Of a stretch of 63,168 nucleotides of DNA, positions 41,564 through 49,849 are shown piece after piece. The notes beneath the pieces were generated by a model, which made no database searches, was not told the origin of the DNA, and saw nothing but the letters and a program-made list of their open reading frames with translations. The DNA is from an uncultured Oscillospiraceae bacterium (lineage in GTDB: Bacteria; Bacillota; Clostridia; Oscillospirales; Ruminococcaceae): NCBI GenBank assembly GCA_910579175.1, contig CAJTTB010000017.1, positions 1-63,168 of the forward strand. The letters are read 5' to 3'. How positions within the stretch are numbered: the stretch's first letter is position 1; each line of letters opens with the position of its first letter. Both the position numbers and the translations under genes were made by a program.

Positions 41564-42550
41564 ATGGCAACTGTAAGAAGAAAACGAAAAGCAAAATTGA
41601 CTTGGCAGGGAAAATTAGTGGTGGGATTTAGCGTATTTTTAATTGTGCTGTCGGTTTTGACAGTCATTGTAATATTGGCGCTGAATTCTAAAATTTTGCA
41701 AGATGGCAATGGGATTGGAAATCAATATGCTACACCAAGTAGTATTAAAGATAAGGTGACTACCTTTTTGATTGTTGGCATTGCAGATGATGAAAATGAG
41801 CGGGAAAGTACAAAATTGACCGACACCATTATGTTGGCAACGATTGATTTTCCAAATAAAAGAGCAAGTGTATTGCAAATACCACGAGATACTTATGTAG
41901 GAGATACAACACCTACTGGAAAAATTAATGCAATTTATAATCGAACTGAAAAATGGGAGTATCACGGTTTAGATGGACTCACCCGTATGATACATGAAAT
42001 GTTTCAAATTAATATTGACCACTATGTAACACTGAAAATGGATGGTTTTGAAAATATCATTGACAGCATTGGCGGCGTTCCAATGAATGTGCCAGTCGAT
42101 ATGGAACTAAATGGAACAATGGTCAGAGCAGGACAACAAACATTAAATGGGGAACAAGCCATTGCAGTAGTGCGTACTAGAAATGTTTATCAAAATGGAG
42201 ATTTGGGAAGAATTGAAACACAAAGGGCATTTCTATCAGCCTTTGCCAGCAAGTGCTTGAGTTTAAGTAGTTCTGAGATGATAAAATTAATTCCAAAATG
42301 TTTTGGTTCGGTCAATACAGATTTAACTGCAATGGATGCCATTGAGTATTATAAAGCGGTAAATGGAATGGAGATGAGCAATATTACTATGATGTCTGTT
42401 CCAGGGATAGGGTCAAACAACGGTGATCAGTCTGTATTTTCAGTTTATCCAAGACAGACAGCGGAAATTTTAAACCAGCATTTTAGACCCTATTCCAATC
42501 CAGTTCCATTTGAACAACTGCGAATTAGAACGGTTGTAAAAGAACCATAA
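41564..42550 (+). CDS. LCP family protein (second of tandem pair)
   Basis: A 328-residue paralogue of the preceding LCP protein, with the same plan: basic start (MATVRRKRKAKLTWQGK), membrane helix (about 18-40) and external LCP domain with KLTDTIMLA, LQIPRDTY, INIDHYVTLKMDGF and VVRTRNVYQNGDLGRIETQ. It lacks the Gln-rich tail. The close match in order and motifs points to local gene duplication with divergence. Two LCP enzymes may divide different glycopolymers. The 142 bases before rsfS show no gene. Confidence 0.92.
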   Translation: MATVRRKRKAKLTWQGKLVVGFSVFLIVLSVLTVIVILALNSKILQDGNGIGNQYATPSSIKDKVTTFLIVGIADDENERESTKLTDTIMLATIDFPNKRASVLQIPRDTYVGDTTPTGKINAIYNRTEKWEYHGLDGLTRMIHEMFQINIDHYVTLKMDGFENIIDSIGGVPMNVPVDMELNGTMVRAGQQTLNGEQAIAVVRTRNVYQNGDLGRIETQRAFLSAFASKCLSLSSSEMIKLIPKCFGSVNTDLTAMDAIEYYKAVNGMEMSNITMMSVPGIGSNNGDQSVFSVYPRQTAEILNQHFRPYSNPVPFEQLRIRTVVKEP

Positions 42551-42692
42551 AACACACAAGAGGATTAGATAGATCCCAACTGAAAATAAGGAAAAACAGA
42601 TTGTTGTGCACGAAAAATAATAGTCAAAGTTATGATAAAAACAAAATAATTGAAAACAGCAACTAAAACGACAATTAGAAAAGAGGTTTATA

Positions 42693-43049
42693 ATGACTTC
42701 CTATGAATTAACAAAGCAAGTGGTAACAATATTAGATCAGAAAAAAGCAGATAATATTGAAGTGCTAAAGGTAGAGGATTTGACAATTGTGGCTGATTAT
42801 TTTATCATTGCCTCTACAAACAATTCCACACATGTAAAATCTTTGGTAGATGAAGTGGAGTATCAATTAAAGCAAAAGGGAACAGCTCCATTGAGAGTAG
42901 AAGGCTATCAATATGCAAATTGGGTGATTTTGGATTATGGGGACGTTATGGTACATGTTTTTCATGAAGAAACTCGTAATTATTATCATTTGGATAGATT
43001 GTGGTCTGATGCACAAAATATTGATGTGAATTCTTTAATAGAAGGATAA
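42693..43049 (+). CDS. rsfS: Ribosomal silencing factor RsfS
   Basis: A 118-residue Iojap/YbeB protein that binds L14 on the 50S subunit and blocks joining in starvation. Core sequence includes DYFIIASTNNSTHVKSLVDE, RVEGYQYANWVILDYGDVM and VHVFHEETRNYYHLDRLW. AAGAGG precedes the ATG. A terminator follows directly. Normally part of the nadD-yqeK-LCP-rsfS-leuS run; here leuS is separated from it by the islet described below. Confidence 0.96.
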   Translation: MTSYELTKQVVTILDQKKADNIEVLKVEDLTIVADYFIIASTNNSTHVKSLVDEVEYQLKQKGTAPLRVEGYQYANWVILDYGDVMVHVFHEETRNYYHLDRLWSDAQNIDVNSLIEG

Positions 43050-43054
43050 ATAAA

Positions 43055-43097
43055 AGGCTGTTTCTCTCGCTGACAATCTGGGGAAACAGTCTTTTTT
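43055..43097 (+). terminator. Terminator of the rsfS operon
   Basis: A 10-bp stem (43055-43064 with 43083-43092, AGGCTGTTTC / GAAACAGTCT with one G-U) followed by TTTTTT. Confidence 0.85.
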
Positions 43098-43224
43098 CAT
43101 ACAATCAAAGAAGTATCTGATAAAAATTTTGGTATTGGGAGTAAAACGATTGATATAGTTAAAGCAGAATATATGTGGACACATAAATAAATTTAGTTAT
43201 GCCAATGCCATAGGAGAAAAAGTT

Positions 43225-43890
43225 ATGATTTCTTTTTATATAATCCGACATGGTGAGACTTTACTGAATAGTTTGAATAGAGCGCAAGGCTGGAGTGATT
43301 CACCGCTTACCGATAATGGGAAAAGGACTGCAAGAGAATTGGGCATTAAACTCAAAGATATTACTTTTAGTGCAGCATACACAAGTGATATGTTAAGAGC
43401 TGAGCAAACAGCAAAATTGATTTTATCAACAAGTGAAAATCGTGATATTATTCCGCAAAAAGATGTGCGCCTACGTGAATGGTGTTTGGGTTCTATGGAC
43501 GCTGAACACAATTCGATTTTTATTGAAGCGGTATCTAATTGGTTGGGTGGCGTTACATCATTTGCAGAATTAAACAAACGACTTCCAGACGTTGCTATGG
43601 CAATCTATGAACATGATACAACAGGTATGGCAGAACCTTTTGCAGATATTTCAAATCGCCTAACGAACGCACTTGTTGACATAGCTCATAATAAATCATT
43701 AAACTCAAATAGCAATATATTGGTGATAACACATGCCTTTGCAATTAAAACTTTATTTTATCTATTTGCACCTGAAAAATTGTGTACCGTGTATAAGTTA
43801 AAAAATGTTGCTATTTCAAAATTTCTATATGATGGAAAATCATTTATTTTTGAGAAATCAGATCATTCAAATTGGGCAAATAATACTTAA
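43225..43890 (+). CDS. Histidine phosphatase family protein
   Basis: A 221-residue member of the phosphoglycerate-mutase-like branch. The catalytic RHGET is at about residue 8, followed by the substrate Arg in DMLRAEQTAKLI, the acidic residue in RLREWCLGSMD, and the second His in VITHAFAIKTL (SHG is commoner). Small-molecule phosphatase activity is likely, substrate unknown. AGGAG precedes the ATG. The gene breaks the rsfS-leuS synteny and is followed by a decayed sigma-factor-like gene, so it may be cargo left by an element. Confidence 0.88.
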   Translation: MISFYIIRHGETLLNSLNRAQGWSDSPLTDNGKRTARELGIKLKDITFSAAYTSDMLRAEQTAKLILSTSENRDIIPQKDVRLREWCLGSMDAEHNSIFIEAVSNWLGGVTSFAELNKRLPDVAMAIYEHDTTGMAEPFADISNRLTNALVDIAHNKSLNSNSNILVITHAFAIKTLFYLFAPEKLCTVYKLKNVAISKFLYDGKSFIFEKSDHSNWANNT

Positions 43891-44056
43891 ATCTACCACA
43901 CAACGGCAAAAGAAAAAAGCTATCGAATAACGGAGATATTTTCACCCGCCTATTCTTACCTAGCAGTTTTTGAGAGATCAAAGCCACCGTTTTTTATCTT
44001 CTCAAGGAATGACGCGGTTTTGCGGTTAAAAGTAGCGACTAAAGGAGATAGCCTCC
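43891..44056 (+). other. Non-coding scar between histidine phosphatase and sigma remnant
   Basis: 166 bases without an ORF. They end with AAAGGAG 10 bases before the ATG of the sigma remnant, so at least the last part is the old 5' region of that gene. The rest shows nothing I recognise. Confidence 0.5.
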
Positions 44057-44287
44057 ATGAAGTATATATCATATTGTGGGAAAAGAGATAACTGCAAAGC
44101 TGCTTGCCCAAACTCTGCGGAGCTTGCCAGAAGAAAACCGCGAAACTATCCTGCTGTATGATTTCTTTGATATGAGCAAAACCGGAATTTCAAGGTTCTG
44201 TAACATTCTAAGGCAACAGTGAAGTATCGCCATAACAGCTCTTTTGAACGAATAACCAATGATTATCAAACAGTTTATAACAGATAA
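44057..44287 (+). pseudogene. Frameshifted sigma-factor-like (region 4) gene remnant
   Basis: Pieced together across two frameshifts, the sequence reads MKYISY, then IVGKEITAKLLAQTLRSL, PEENRETILLYDFFDMSKTG, ISRFCNILR and finally TVKYRHNSSFERI. This is the region-4-like helix-turn-helix of the small sigma-70-family proteins carried by many Firmicute conjugative elements, where PEENRE.ILLY.FF.MS and VKYRHNSSFE are typical. The first frameshift is near 44071-44075; the second is near 44214-44216, just after a run that reaches TGA at 44220. A good AAAGGAG site still stands upstream. It is a decay product and not an active gene. Confidence 0.75.
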
Positions 44288-44301
44288 ATGTTTGAAAATA
44301 C

Positions 44302-44330
44302 TTGCGAAATCTAAAAAAATTTGGTAAACT
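44302..44330 (+). promoter_or_regulatory. Promoter of leuS
   Basis: TTGCGA, 17-base spacer, TAAACT. It lies 47 bases before leuS, leaving no room for a T-box leader. Confidence 0.45.
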
Positions 44331-44376
44331 TAAAAGTAAACTTGTCAGATAGTGAAATAAAGTAGGAGTGATAATA

Positions 44377-46788
44377 GTGAATTACGATTTTTCCGCCATT
44401 GAAAAAAAGTGGCAGGATATTTGGGATAAAGAGCATACATTTGCTGCTCAAAATGATTATAGCAAACCAAAATATTATGCGTTGGTTGAATTTCCATACC
44501 CATCTGGACAGGGTTTGCATGTAGGACATCCCCGTCCTTATACCGCATTGGATATTGTGGCAAGAAAAAAACGTCTAGAAGGTTATAATGTATTGTATCC
44601 AATGGGTTGGGATGCCTTTGGACTGCCAACAGAAAATTTTGCCATGAAAAACCACATTCATCCAGAGATTGTAACAAGAAATAATGTTGTGCGCTTTAAA
44701 CAGCAATTGAAATCCTTGGGATTGTCCTTTGATTGGGATAGAGAAGTCAATACCACCGACCCCAATTACTATCGATGGACACAGTGGATTTTTTTACAAC
44801 TGTTTCATAAAGGACTGGCATATAAAAGTGAGATGCCAGTAAACTGGTGTACCTCCTGTAAATGTGTATTGGCAAATGAAGAAGTTGTCAATGGTGTTTG
44901 TGAACGCTGTGGCAGTGAAGTGATCCGCAAAGTAAAAAGTCAATGGATGCTAAAAATTACAGAGTATGCCCAGAAATTATTGGACGATTTGGATTTACCA
45001 GACTTAAATTATATTGATCGTGTAAAGACTTCACAGAAAAACTGGATTGGTCGTTCTACTGGTGCTGAAGTGAATTTCACCACGACCAAGGGAAATATAT
45101 TAAAGATTTATACCACCCGTCCAGATACCTTATTTGGTGCAACCTATATGGTAATGTCCCCAGAACATCCATTGATTACACAGTGGAAAGATTCGATTGA
45201 AAATATGGAAGAAATCAAAGCCTATCAAATAGAAGCTGCGAAAAAATCAGACTTTGAACGTACGGAATTGGTGAAAGACAAGACAGGTGTTGAAATTAAA
45301 GGTGTTCGAGGAATCAACCCAGTTAATGATCAAGAAATCCCTATCTTTCTTTCTGATTATGTTTTAATGGGATATGGTACAGGTGCGATTATGGCGGTAC
45401 CTGCTCACGATACGCGTGACTATGAATTTGCAAAGGCATTTGATTTGCCAATTGTAGAAGTGGTTGCTGGAGGCGATATTCAGACACAGGCTTTTACAGA
45501 TTGTGCAACTGGCACGATGGTAAACTCTGGATTTTTAAATGGTCTGAGTGTAGAAGAAGCAAAAGCAAAGATGATAGAATGGTTAAAAGAACATCAAAAA
45601 GGCGAGCCAAAGGTAAACTTTAAACTGCGCGATTGGGTGTTTTCTAGACAACGTTATTGGGGAGAACCCATTCCGATTGTACATTGCCCAACCTGTGGTT
45701 ATGTTCCATTACCAGAAAGTGAATTGCCGCTGACTTTACCAGAACTAGAATCCTTTGAACCAACAGATGACGGTCAGTCTCCACTTGCAAAATTGGACAG
45801 TTTTGTAAAGACAACCTGTCCACACTGTGGAGGACCAGCAGAGCGTGAAACAGATACTATGCCACAATGGGCAGGTTCTTCTTGGTATTTTATGCGCTAT
45901 TGTGATCCGAATAATCAAGAGGTCTTGGCTTCCAAAGAAGCATTGGATTATTGGCTGCCAGTAGATTGGTATAATGGAGGTATGGAACATACAACCTTAC
46001 ATCTATTATATTCTCGTTTTTGGCATAAGTTTTTATATGATATTGGTGTGGTTTCTTGCCCAGAACCTTATAAAAAACGTACCAGCCATGGCATGATTTT
46101 GGGAGAAAACGGCGAGAAAATGAGTAAGTCCCGCGATAATGTCATCAATCCAGATGATATGATTCGCGACTATGGTGCAGATACACTGCGGTTATATGAA
46201 ATGTTTATCGGCGATTTTGAAAAAGCTGCTCCATGGAGTACACTGAGCTTAAAAGGCTGTAAGAGATTTTTAGACCGTGTTTGGAACTTACAAGAAGTAC
46301 TGATAGAGGGTGACTGCTATCGAAAAGAATTGGAAACCTCTATTCATAAAACCATTAAAAAAGTTTCTGAAGATATTGAAAATTTAAAATTTAATACAGC
46401 CATTGCAGCGATGATGGGATTGTTAAATGAAATTAGCGATTTGGGCTCTATCAATCGGGCTGAATACACTGCATTTTTGATCATGTTAAATCCATTTGCA
46501 CCACATATCACAGAAGAGATTTATCAAAATTTAGGCAATCAAAAGCCATTGTCTGCGGGCGAGTGGGTAAGTTACGATGAACAAAGGTGTCAAGACAGTG
46601 TGATTGAGATGGTTGTTCAGGTCAATGGAAAGATTAAAACAAAACTGAAAGTTTCGGTTGAGATTACAAAAGAACAAGCAATTGCAGCGGCAAAATCAGA
46701 TGAAAAAGTAATTGCGGCAATCGAAGGAAAAACCATTATAAAAGAAATTTACGTTCCAGGAAAACTGATTAATATTGTAATAAAGTAG
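44377..46788 (+). CDS. leuS: Leucyl-tRNA synthetase
   Basis: An 803-residue class Ia synthetase. HIGH motif is HVGHPRPYT in the N-terminal Rossmann fold; the KMSKS loop is GEKMSKSRDNV. The CP1 editing domain is present (TTRPDTLFGATY, then VPAHDTRDYEFA), with two Cys-x2-Cys zinc pairs near 155-180 and 480-500. The GTG at 44377 is eight bases after TAGGAG; an in-frame GTG at 44368 is inside that site. No T-box leader is seen, unlike many Firmicute leuS genes. Monocistronic, since rpsU has its own promoter. Confidence 0.97.
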   Translation: MNYDFSAIEKKWQDIWDKEHTFAAQNDYSKPKYYALVEFPYPSGQGLHVGHPRPYTALDIVARKKRLEGYNVLYPMGWDAFGLPTENFAMKNHIHPEIVTRNNVVRFKQQLKSLGLSFDWDREVNTTDPNYYRWTQWIFLQLFHKGLAYKSEMPVNWCTSCKCVLANEEVVNGVCERCGSEVIRKVKSQWMLKITEYAQKLLDDLDLPDLNYIDRVKTSQKNWIGRSTGAEVNFTTTKGNILKIYTTRPDTLFGATYMVMSPEHPLITQWKDSIENMEEIKAYQIEAAKKSDFERTELVKDKTGVEIKGVRGINPVNDQEIPIFLSDYVLMGYGTGAIMAVPAHDTRDYEFAKAFDLPIVEVVAGGDIQTQAFTDCATGTMVNSGFLNGLSVEEAKAKMIEWLKEHQKGEPKVNFKLRDWVFSRQRYWGEPIPIVHCPTCGYVPLPESELPLTLPELESFEPTDDGQSPLAKLDSFVKTTCPHCGGPAERETDTMPQWAGSSWYFMRYCDPNNQEVLASKEALDYWLPVDWYNGGMEHTTLHLLYSRFWHKFLYDIGVVSCPEPYKKRTSHGMILGENGEKMSKSRDNVINPDDMIRDYGADTLRLYEMFIGDFEKAAPWSTLSLKGCKRFLDRVWNLQEVLIEGDCYRKELETSIHKTIKKVSEDIENLKFNTAIAAMMGLLNEISDLGSINRAEYTAFLIMLNPFAPHITEEIYQNLGNQKPLSAGEWVSYDEQRCQDSVIEMVVQVNGKIKTKLKVSVEITKEQAIAAAKSDEKVIAAIEGKTIIKEIYVPGKLINIVIK

Positions 46789-46818
46789 GATAAATTTTGC
46801 AGAAATGAAAGATTATAC

Positions 46819-46848
46819 TTGACATTGGATAGCCTGTCGTTGTATAAT
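46819..46848 (+). promoter_or_regulatory. Promoter of rpsU
   Basis: TTGACA, 18-base spacer, TATAAT, about 60 bases before the rpsU start. Both hexamers match consensus. Confidence 0.8.
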
Positions 46849-46907
46849 AAAGCTGTTGCAATTTAGTTTGTAAACCTCTGCCACAAGGGCAAAGGGAGGG
46901 AATAAAA

Positions 46908-47084
46908 GTGTCAGAAGTTCGTATTAAAGAAAATGAGTCTTTGGACAGCGCGCTGAGAAGATTTAAGAGATCTTGTGCAAAATCAGGCGTTTTGGCTGAA
47001 GTTCGTAAAAGAGAACACTATGAAAAACCTTCTGTTAAACGTAAAAAGAAATCAGAAGCAGCACGCAAACGTAAATTTAGATAA
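46908..47084 (+). CDS. rpsU: 30S ribosomal protein S21
   Basis: A 58-residue basic protein starting with GTG 46908 (MSEVRIKENESLDSALRRFK), ending KKKSEAARKRKFR. This is the whole of S21, including the conserved SLDSALRRFKR and VRKREHYEKPS. GGGAGG precedes the GTG. Too short for standard ORF lists. It has its own consensus promoter and a strong terminator. Confidence 0.96.
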   Translation: MSEVRIKENESLDSALRRFKRSCAKSGVLAEVRKREHYEKPSVKRKKKSEAARKRKFR

Positions 47085-47115
47085 TTGAATTTACATGTGT
47101 ATGAATTATAATGAG

Positions 47116-47143
47116 AAAGCAGGCAGTTTGCCTGCTTTTTCAT
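47116..47143 (+). terminator. Terminator of rpsU
   Basis: A 10-bp stem (47116-47125 with 47129-47138, AAAGCAGGCA / TGCCTGCTTT) with loop GTT and following TTs. Confidence 0.88.
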
Positions 47144-47156
47144 TTTATCCCATCAG

Positions 47157-47185
47157 TTGAAAACAAGTTGTGAAAATGGTAAAAT
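47157..47185 (+). promoter_or_regulatory. Promoter of yqeG
   Basis: TTGAAA, 17-base spacer, TAAAAT, about 70 bases before yqeG. Confidence 0.55.
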
Positions 47186-47255
47186 AGAAGGCAATATCCA
47201 GTTATATGGATTCAACCATCAAAAAGATAGAAAAAATTCAGAAATGAGGTGAAGT

Positions 47256-47759
47256 ATGTCAGTTTTTACACCGGATTTATGCTTAAATCAGGTTACTGAT
47301 ATCACATTAGAATTATTAAAAAAATATCAAATTAAAGCAATTGTGTTAGATGTGGACAACACATTAACACTTCACAATAGTCAAGAAGTTCGTCAGGAAG
47401 TTTTGGACTGGATTGCACAGATGAATCGTGCAAAAATTCCCATGACCATTGTTTCCAATAATTATGAAAAACGTGTAAAGCCATTTGCAGAGCGTTTGGG
47501 GTTACAATATGTTTCTTTTGGATGTAAACCCTTGACCAAAGGTTTTACACAAGCTTGCCATCAATTTCAGCTTCCCAAACATCAAATTGCGGTGGTGGGA
47601 GACCAAATTTATACCGATATTTTGGGTGGGAATTTAAAGGGAATGTTTACAATCTTAACGGTTCCATTTGAGTTGGAAAATGGATTTTTATTTGCAGTAA
47701 AGAGAAGATTAGAAAAGATTCATTTGAAAAAATATCATCGCCGTCAATCATCTAAATGA
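47256..47759 (+). CDS. yqeG: YqeG family HAD IIIA-type phosphatase
   Basis: A 167-residue HAD-superfamily phosphatase. Motif I is VLDVDNTLTLHN (the two Asp at about residues 31 and 33), motif II is in MTIVSNNY, and motif III/IV is AVVGDQIYTDILGGN. YqeG relatives include mitochondrial PTPMT-like PGP phosphatases in yeast (Gep4), so phosphatidylglycerophosphate is a possible substrate, though unproven here. The next gene begins 14 bases after the stop if the ATG at 47774 is used. Confidence 0.9.
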   Translation: MSVFTPDLCLNQVTDITLELLKKYQIKAIVLDVDNTLTLHNSQEVRQEVLDWIAQMNRAKIPMTIVSNNYEKRVKPFAERLGLQYVSFGCKPLTKGFTQACHQFQLPKHQIAVVGDQIYTDILGGNLKGMFTILTVPFELENGFLFAVKRRLEKIHLKKYHRRQSSK

Positions 47760-47773
47760 TAGGAGAATCAATT

Positions 47774-48634
47774 ATGGTAAGATTTGGACCGGCGGGAACA
47801 CCGCTTAGTTTTCATCAAAAGGGATTTCGCACACAACTGCAAATTCCAGAATATTTGAAAGAATTTTCGCTCAATGCATTTGAATATCAATGCGGCAGAG
47901 GGGTGCGCATTAGCCAAGAATCTGCGCAAGCATTAAAAGAAGCGGCAAAACCATATAATATACAACTTTCAGTTCATGCACCTTACTATATTTCTCTTTC
48001 CAGTACGGATCCCCAAAAGCGTGAAAACAGCATTGACTATATTGAAAAAACAGCCATTGCCGCTGCTGCAATGGGAGCAGAGCGCATTGTGGTGCATTCT
48101 GGTTCTTGCGCTTCTATTTCCAGACAAGCTGCATTGGAGCTGGCAAAAGAAACACTAAAAAAAGCACAGCAGAGATTGGATGAAAAACAACTTTCTCAGA
48201 TTCATATCTGTCCAGAAACGATGGGAAAAGTCAATCAATTGGGAGACTTAAAGGAAGTATTGGAATTGTGTAAAGTAGATGAGCGCTTGATACCCTGTAT
48301 TGATTTTGGGCATTTGAATGCGCGTTCTTTTGGGGGGATTCAAAGTCAGAGCGATTATATTTCTATCTTAAATGAAATAGAACAGCAATTGGGTGAAGAG
48401 CGTTTGCGTTTCTTTCACGCCCATTTTTCCAAAATAGAATATACCAAAACAGGAGGAGAGAAACAACACTTAACTTTTTCAGATACTGTTTATGGACCAG
48501 AATTTGAACCTTTGGCAGAATTGATTGCCAAAAGGAAACTAAGCCCCACCTTTATTTGTGAATCTGCGGGAACACAGGCAGAAGATGCACAGTTTATGCG
48601 GGAACAATATTTATATTATTGTAGTCAGGAGTAA
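47774..48634 (+). CDS. AP endonuclease 2 (Nfo/EndoIV)-like TIM-barrel protein
   Basis: A 286-residue TIM-barrel with the metal ligands of endonuclease IV: SVHAPY, VVHSG, CPETMG, IDFGHLN, FFHAHFSK, and CESAGTQ near the end. Nfo incises DNA at abasic sites. The start MVRFGPAGTPLSF and overall length differ from canonical Nfo, and Firmicutes often carry this paralogue, which could act on DNA or a sugar; I call it Nfo-like. The ATG at 47774 is eight bases after AGGAG; the ATG at 47756 is inside the preceding gene. aroQ follows. Confidence 0.85.
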   Translation: MVRFGPAGTPLSFHQKGFRTQLQIPEYLKEFSLNAFEYQCGRGVRISQESAQALKEAAKPYNIQLSVHAPYYISLSSTDPQKRENSIDYIEKTAIAAAAMGAERIVVHSGSCASISRQAALELAKETLKKAQQRLDEKQLSQIHICPETMGKVNQLGDLKEVLELCKVDERLIPCIDFGHLNARSFGGIQSQSDYISILNEIEQQLGEERLRFFHAHFSKIEYTKTGGEKQHLTFSDTVYGPEFEPLAELIAKRKLSPTFICESAGTQAEDAQFMREQYLYYCSQE

Positions 48635-48665
48635 ATGGTATATGGCTATTATGAGGAGTGAAAAG

Positions 48666-49118
48666 ATGTTTGAAATGAAAAAGATAAGGCGAAAGATATT
48701 GGTAATTCACGGTCCTAATATCAATTTATTGGGAGAACGTGAAATCAGTATTTATGGAAAGGAAACGTTTGAAAGCGTCAACAATCAAATTATAGAAAAG
48801 GCCCAACAAATGAATTTGACCTGTGATGTATATCATTCTAATTTAGAGGGAAATATCATTTCAAAGATTCAAAAGGCAAAGGGAAATTATGATGGTATTG
48901 TCATCAATGCAGGCGCATACAGCCATTATAGTTATGCGATTCGAGATGCAATTGCAGCGGTAAAGATTCCAACGATTGAAGTGCATATGTCTAATATTTA
49001 CAATCGTGAGGAATTTCGTCAAAAATCAGTATTGGCAGCGGTGTGTGCAGGACAGATTGTGGGCTTTGGAAAACACAGTTATTTTTTGGCGATTTATGGA
49101 TTAAATGAAATCATGTAA
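48666..49118 (+). CDS. aroQ: Type II 3-dehydroquinate dehydratase
   Basis: A 150-residue dodecameric enzyme of the shikimate pathway. The signature VIHGPNINLLGEREISIYG is at the N-terminus with the active-site Tyr; other catalytic parts are HSNLEGNIIS, NAGAYSHYSYAIRDAI and EVHMSNIYNREEFR. The ATG at 48666 follows GAGGAG; the frame continues upstream into the neighbouring gene without a site. The end of aroQ and the efp promoter are 95 bases apart. Confidence 0.96.
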   Translation: MFEMKKIRRKILVIHGPNINLLGEREISIYGKETFESVNNQIIEKAQQMNLTCDVYHSNLEGNIISKIQKAKGNYDGIVINAGAYSHYSYAIRDAIAAVKIPTIEVHMSNIYNREEFRQKSVLAAVCAGQIVGFGKHSYFLAIYGLNEIM

Positions 49119-49216
49119 CCATTGACGGGTTATGGAAAATTTTGTCATAATGCAAAGAAATTATTCTATAAATCTTACAAAAAGTAAAAAGAAATCGATT
49201 TGTTTATAAAATTGAC

Positions 49217-49245
49217 TTGAAAATTTTTGTGTTTTAGGATACACT
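49217..49245 (+). promoter_or_regulatory. Promoter of efp
   Basis: TTGAAA, 17-base spacer, TACACT, about 47 bases before the efp start. Confidence 0.5.
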
Positions 49246-49291
49246 ATAAATGTTATTATTAGCATTTGATTATAAATTTGGAGGTATACAG

Positions 49292-49849
49292 ATGGTATCA
49301 GCAGGAGATTTTAAAAATGGTGTAACATTTGAAATGGATGGCAATGTTCTTCAGGTCATTGAATTCCAACATGTAAAACCAGGAAAGGGTGCAGCTTTCG
49401 TACGCACAAAGACAAAAAATGTAATTACTGGTGCAGTAACAGAAAGAACCTTTAATCCAACCGATAAATTTCCAAAAGCATATATTGAGCGTCGTGATAT
49501 GCAGTATTTATATGAAGACGGCGGCTTGTATTATTTTATGGACATGGAAAGTTATGAACAAGAACCTATCAGTAAAGAACATTTAGGAGATGCTTTTAAA
49601 TTTGTATTGGAAAATATGGAATGTAAAGTATTATCCTTTAAAGGAACTGTATTTGGTGTAGAACCACCAAATTTTGTAGAGTTAAAGGTTATCAAAACCG
49701 ACCCAGGTTTTAAAGGAAATACTGCAACCAATACACTCAAACCAGCAACAGTAGAAACTGGTGCAGAAGTTCGTGTACCTTTGTTCATTGAAGAAGGCGA
49801 AATGATTCGTATTGATACAAGAACTGGCGAATATATGGAACGTGCATAA
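49292..49849 (+). CDS. efp: Elongation factor P
   Basis: A 185-residue EF-P, which rescues ribosomes stalled at polyproline. N-terminal KOW domain has the tip lysine loop KPGKGAAFVRTK (about residue 32), and the two OB domains follow, with VELKVIKTDPGFKGNTATN and the final IRIDTRTGEYMERA. GGAGG lies seven bases before the ATG at 49292; the ATG at 49250 is in the -10 region and not used. Followed by a 405-base gene-free stretch. Confidence 0.97.
   Translation: MVSAGDFKNGVTFEMDGNVLQVIEFQHVKPGKGAAFVRTKTKNVITGAVTERTFNPTDKFPKAYIERRDMQYLYEDGGLYYFMDMESYEQEPISKEHLGDAFKFVLENMECKVLSFKGTVFGVEPPNFVELKVIKTDPGFKGNTATNTLKPATVETGAEVRVPLFIEEGEMIRIDTRTGEYMERA

Noticed and set aside
44069..44269. 66-residue minus-strand ORF opposite the sigma remnant
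   Set aside because: It is antisense to a region that reads as a known protein family on the plus strand.
44330..44376. T-box leader for leuS
   Set aside because: The distance between promoter and start is too short and no T-box-like sequence was seen; the same holds for trpS.
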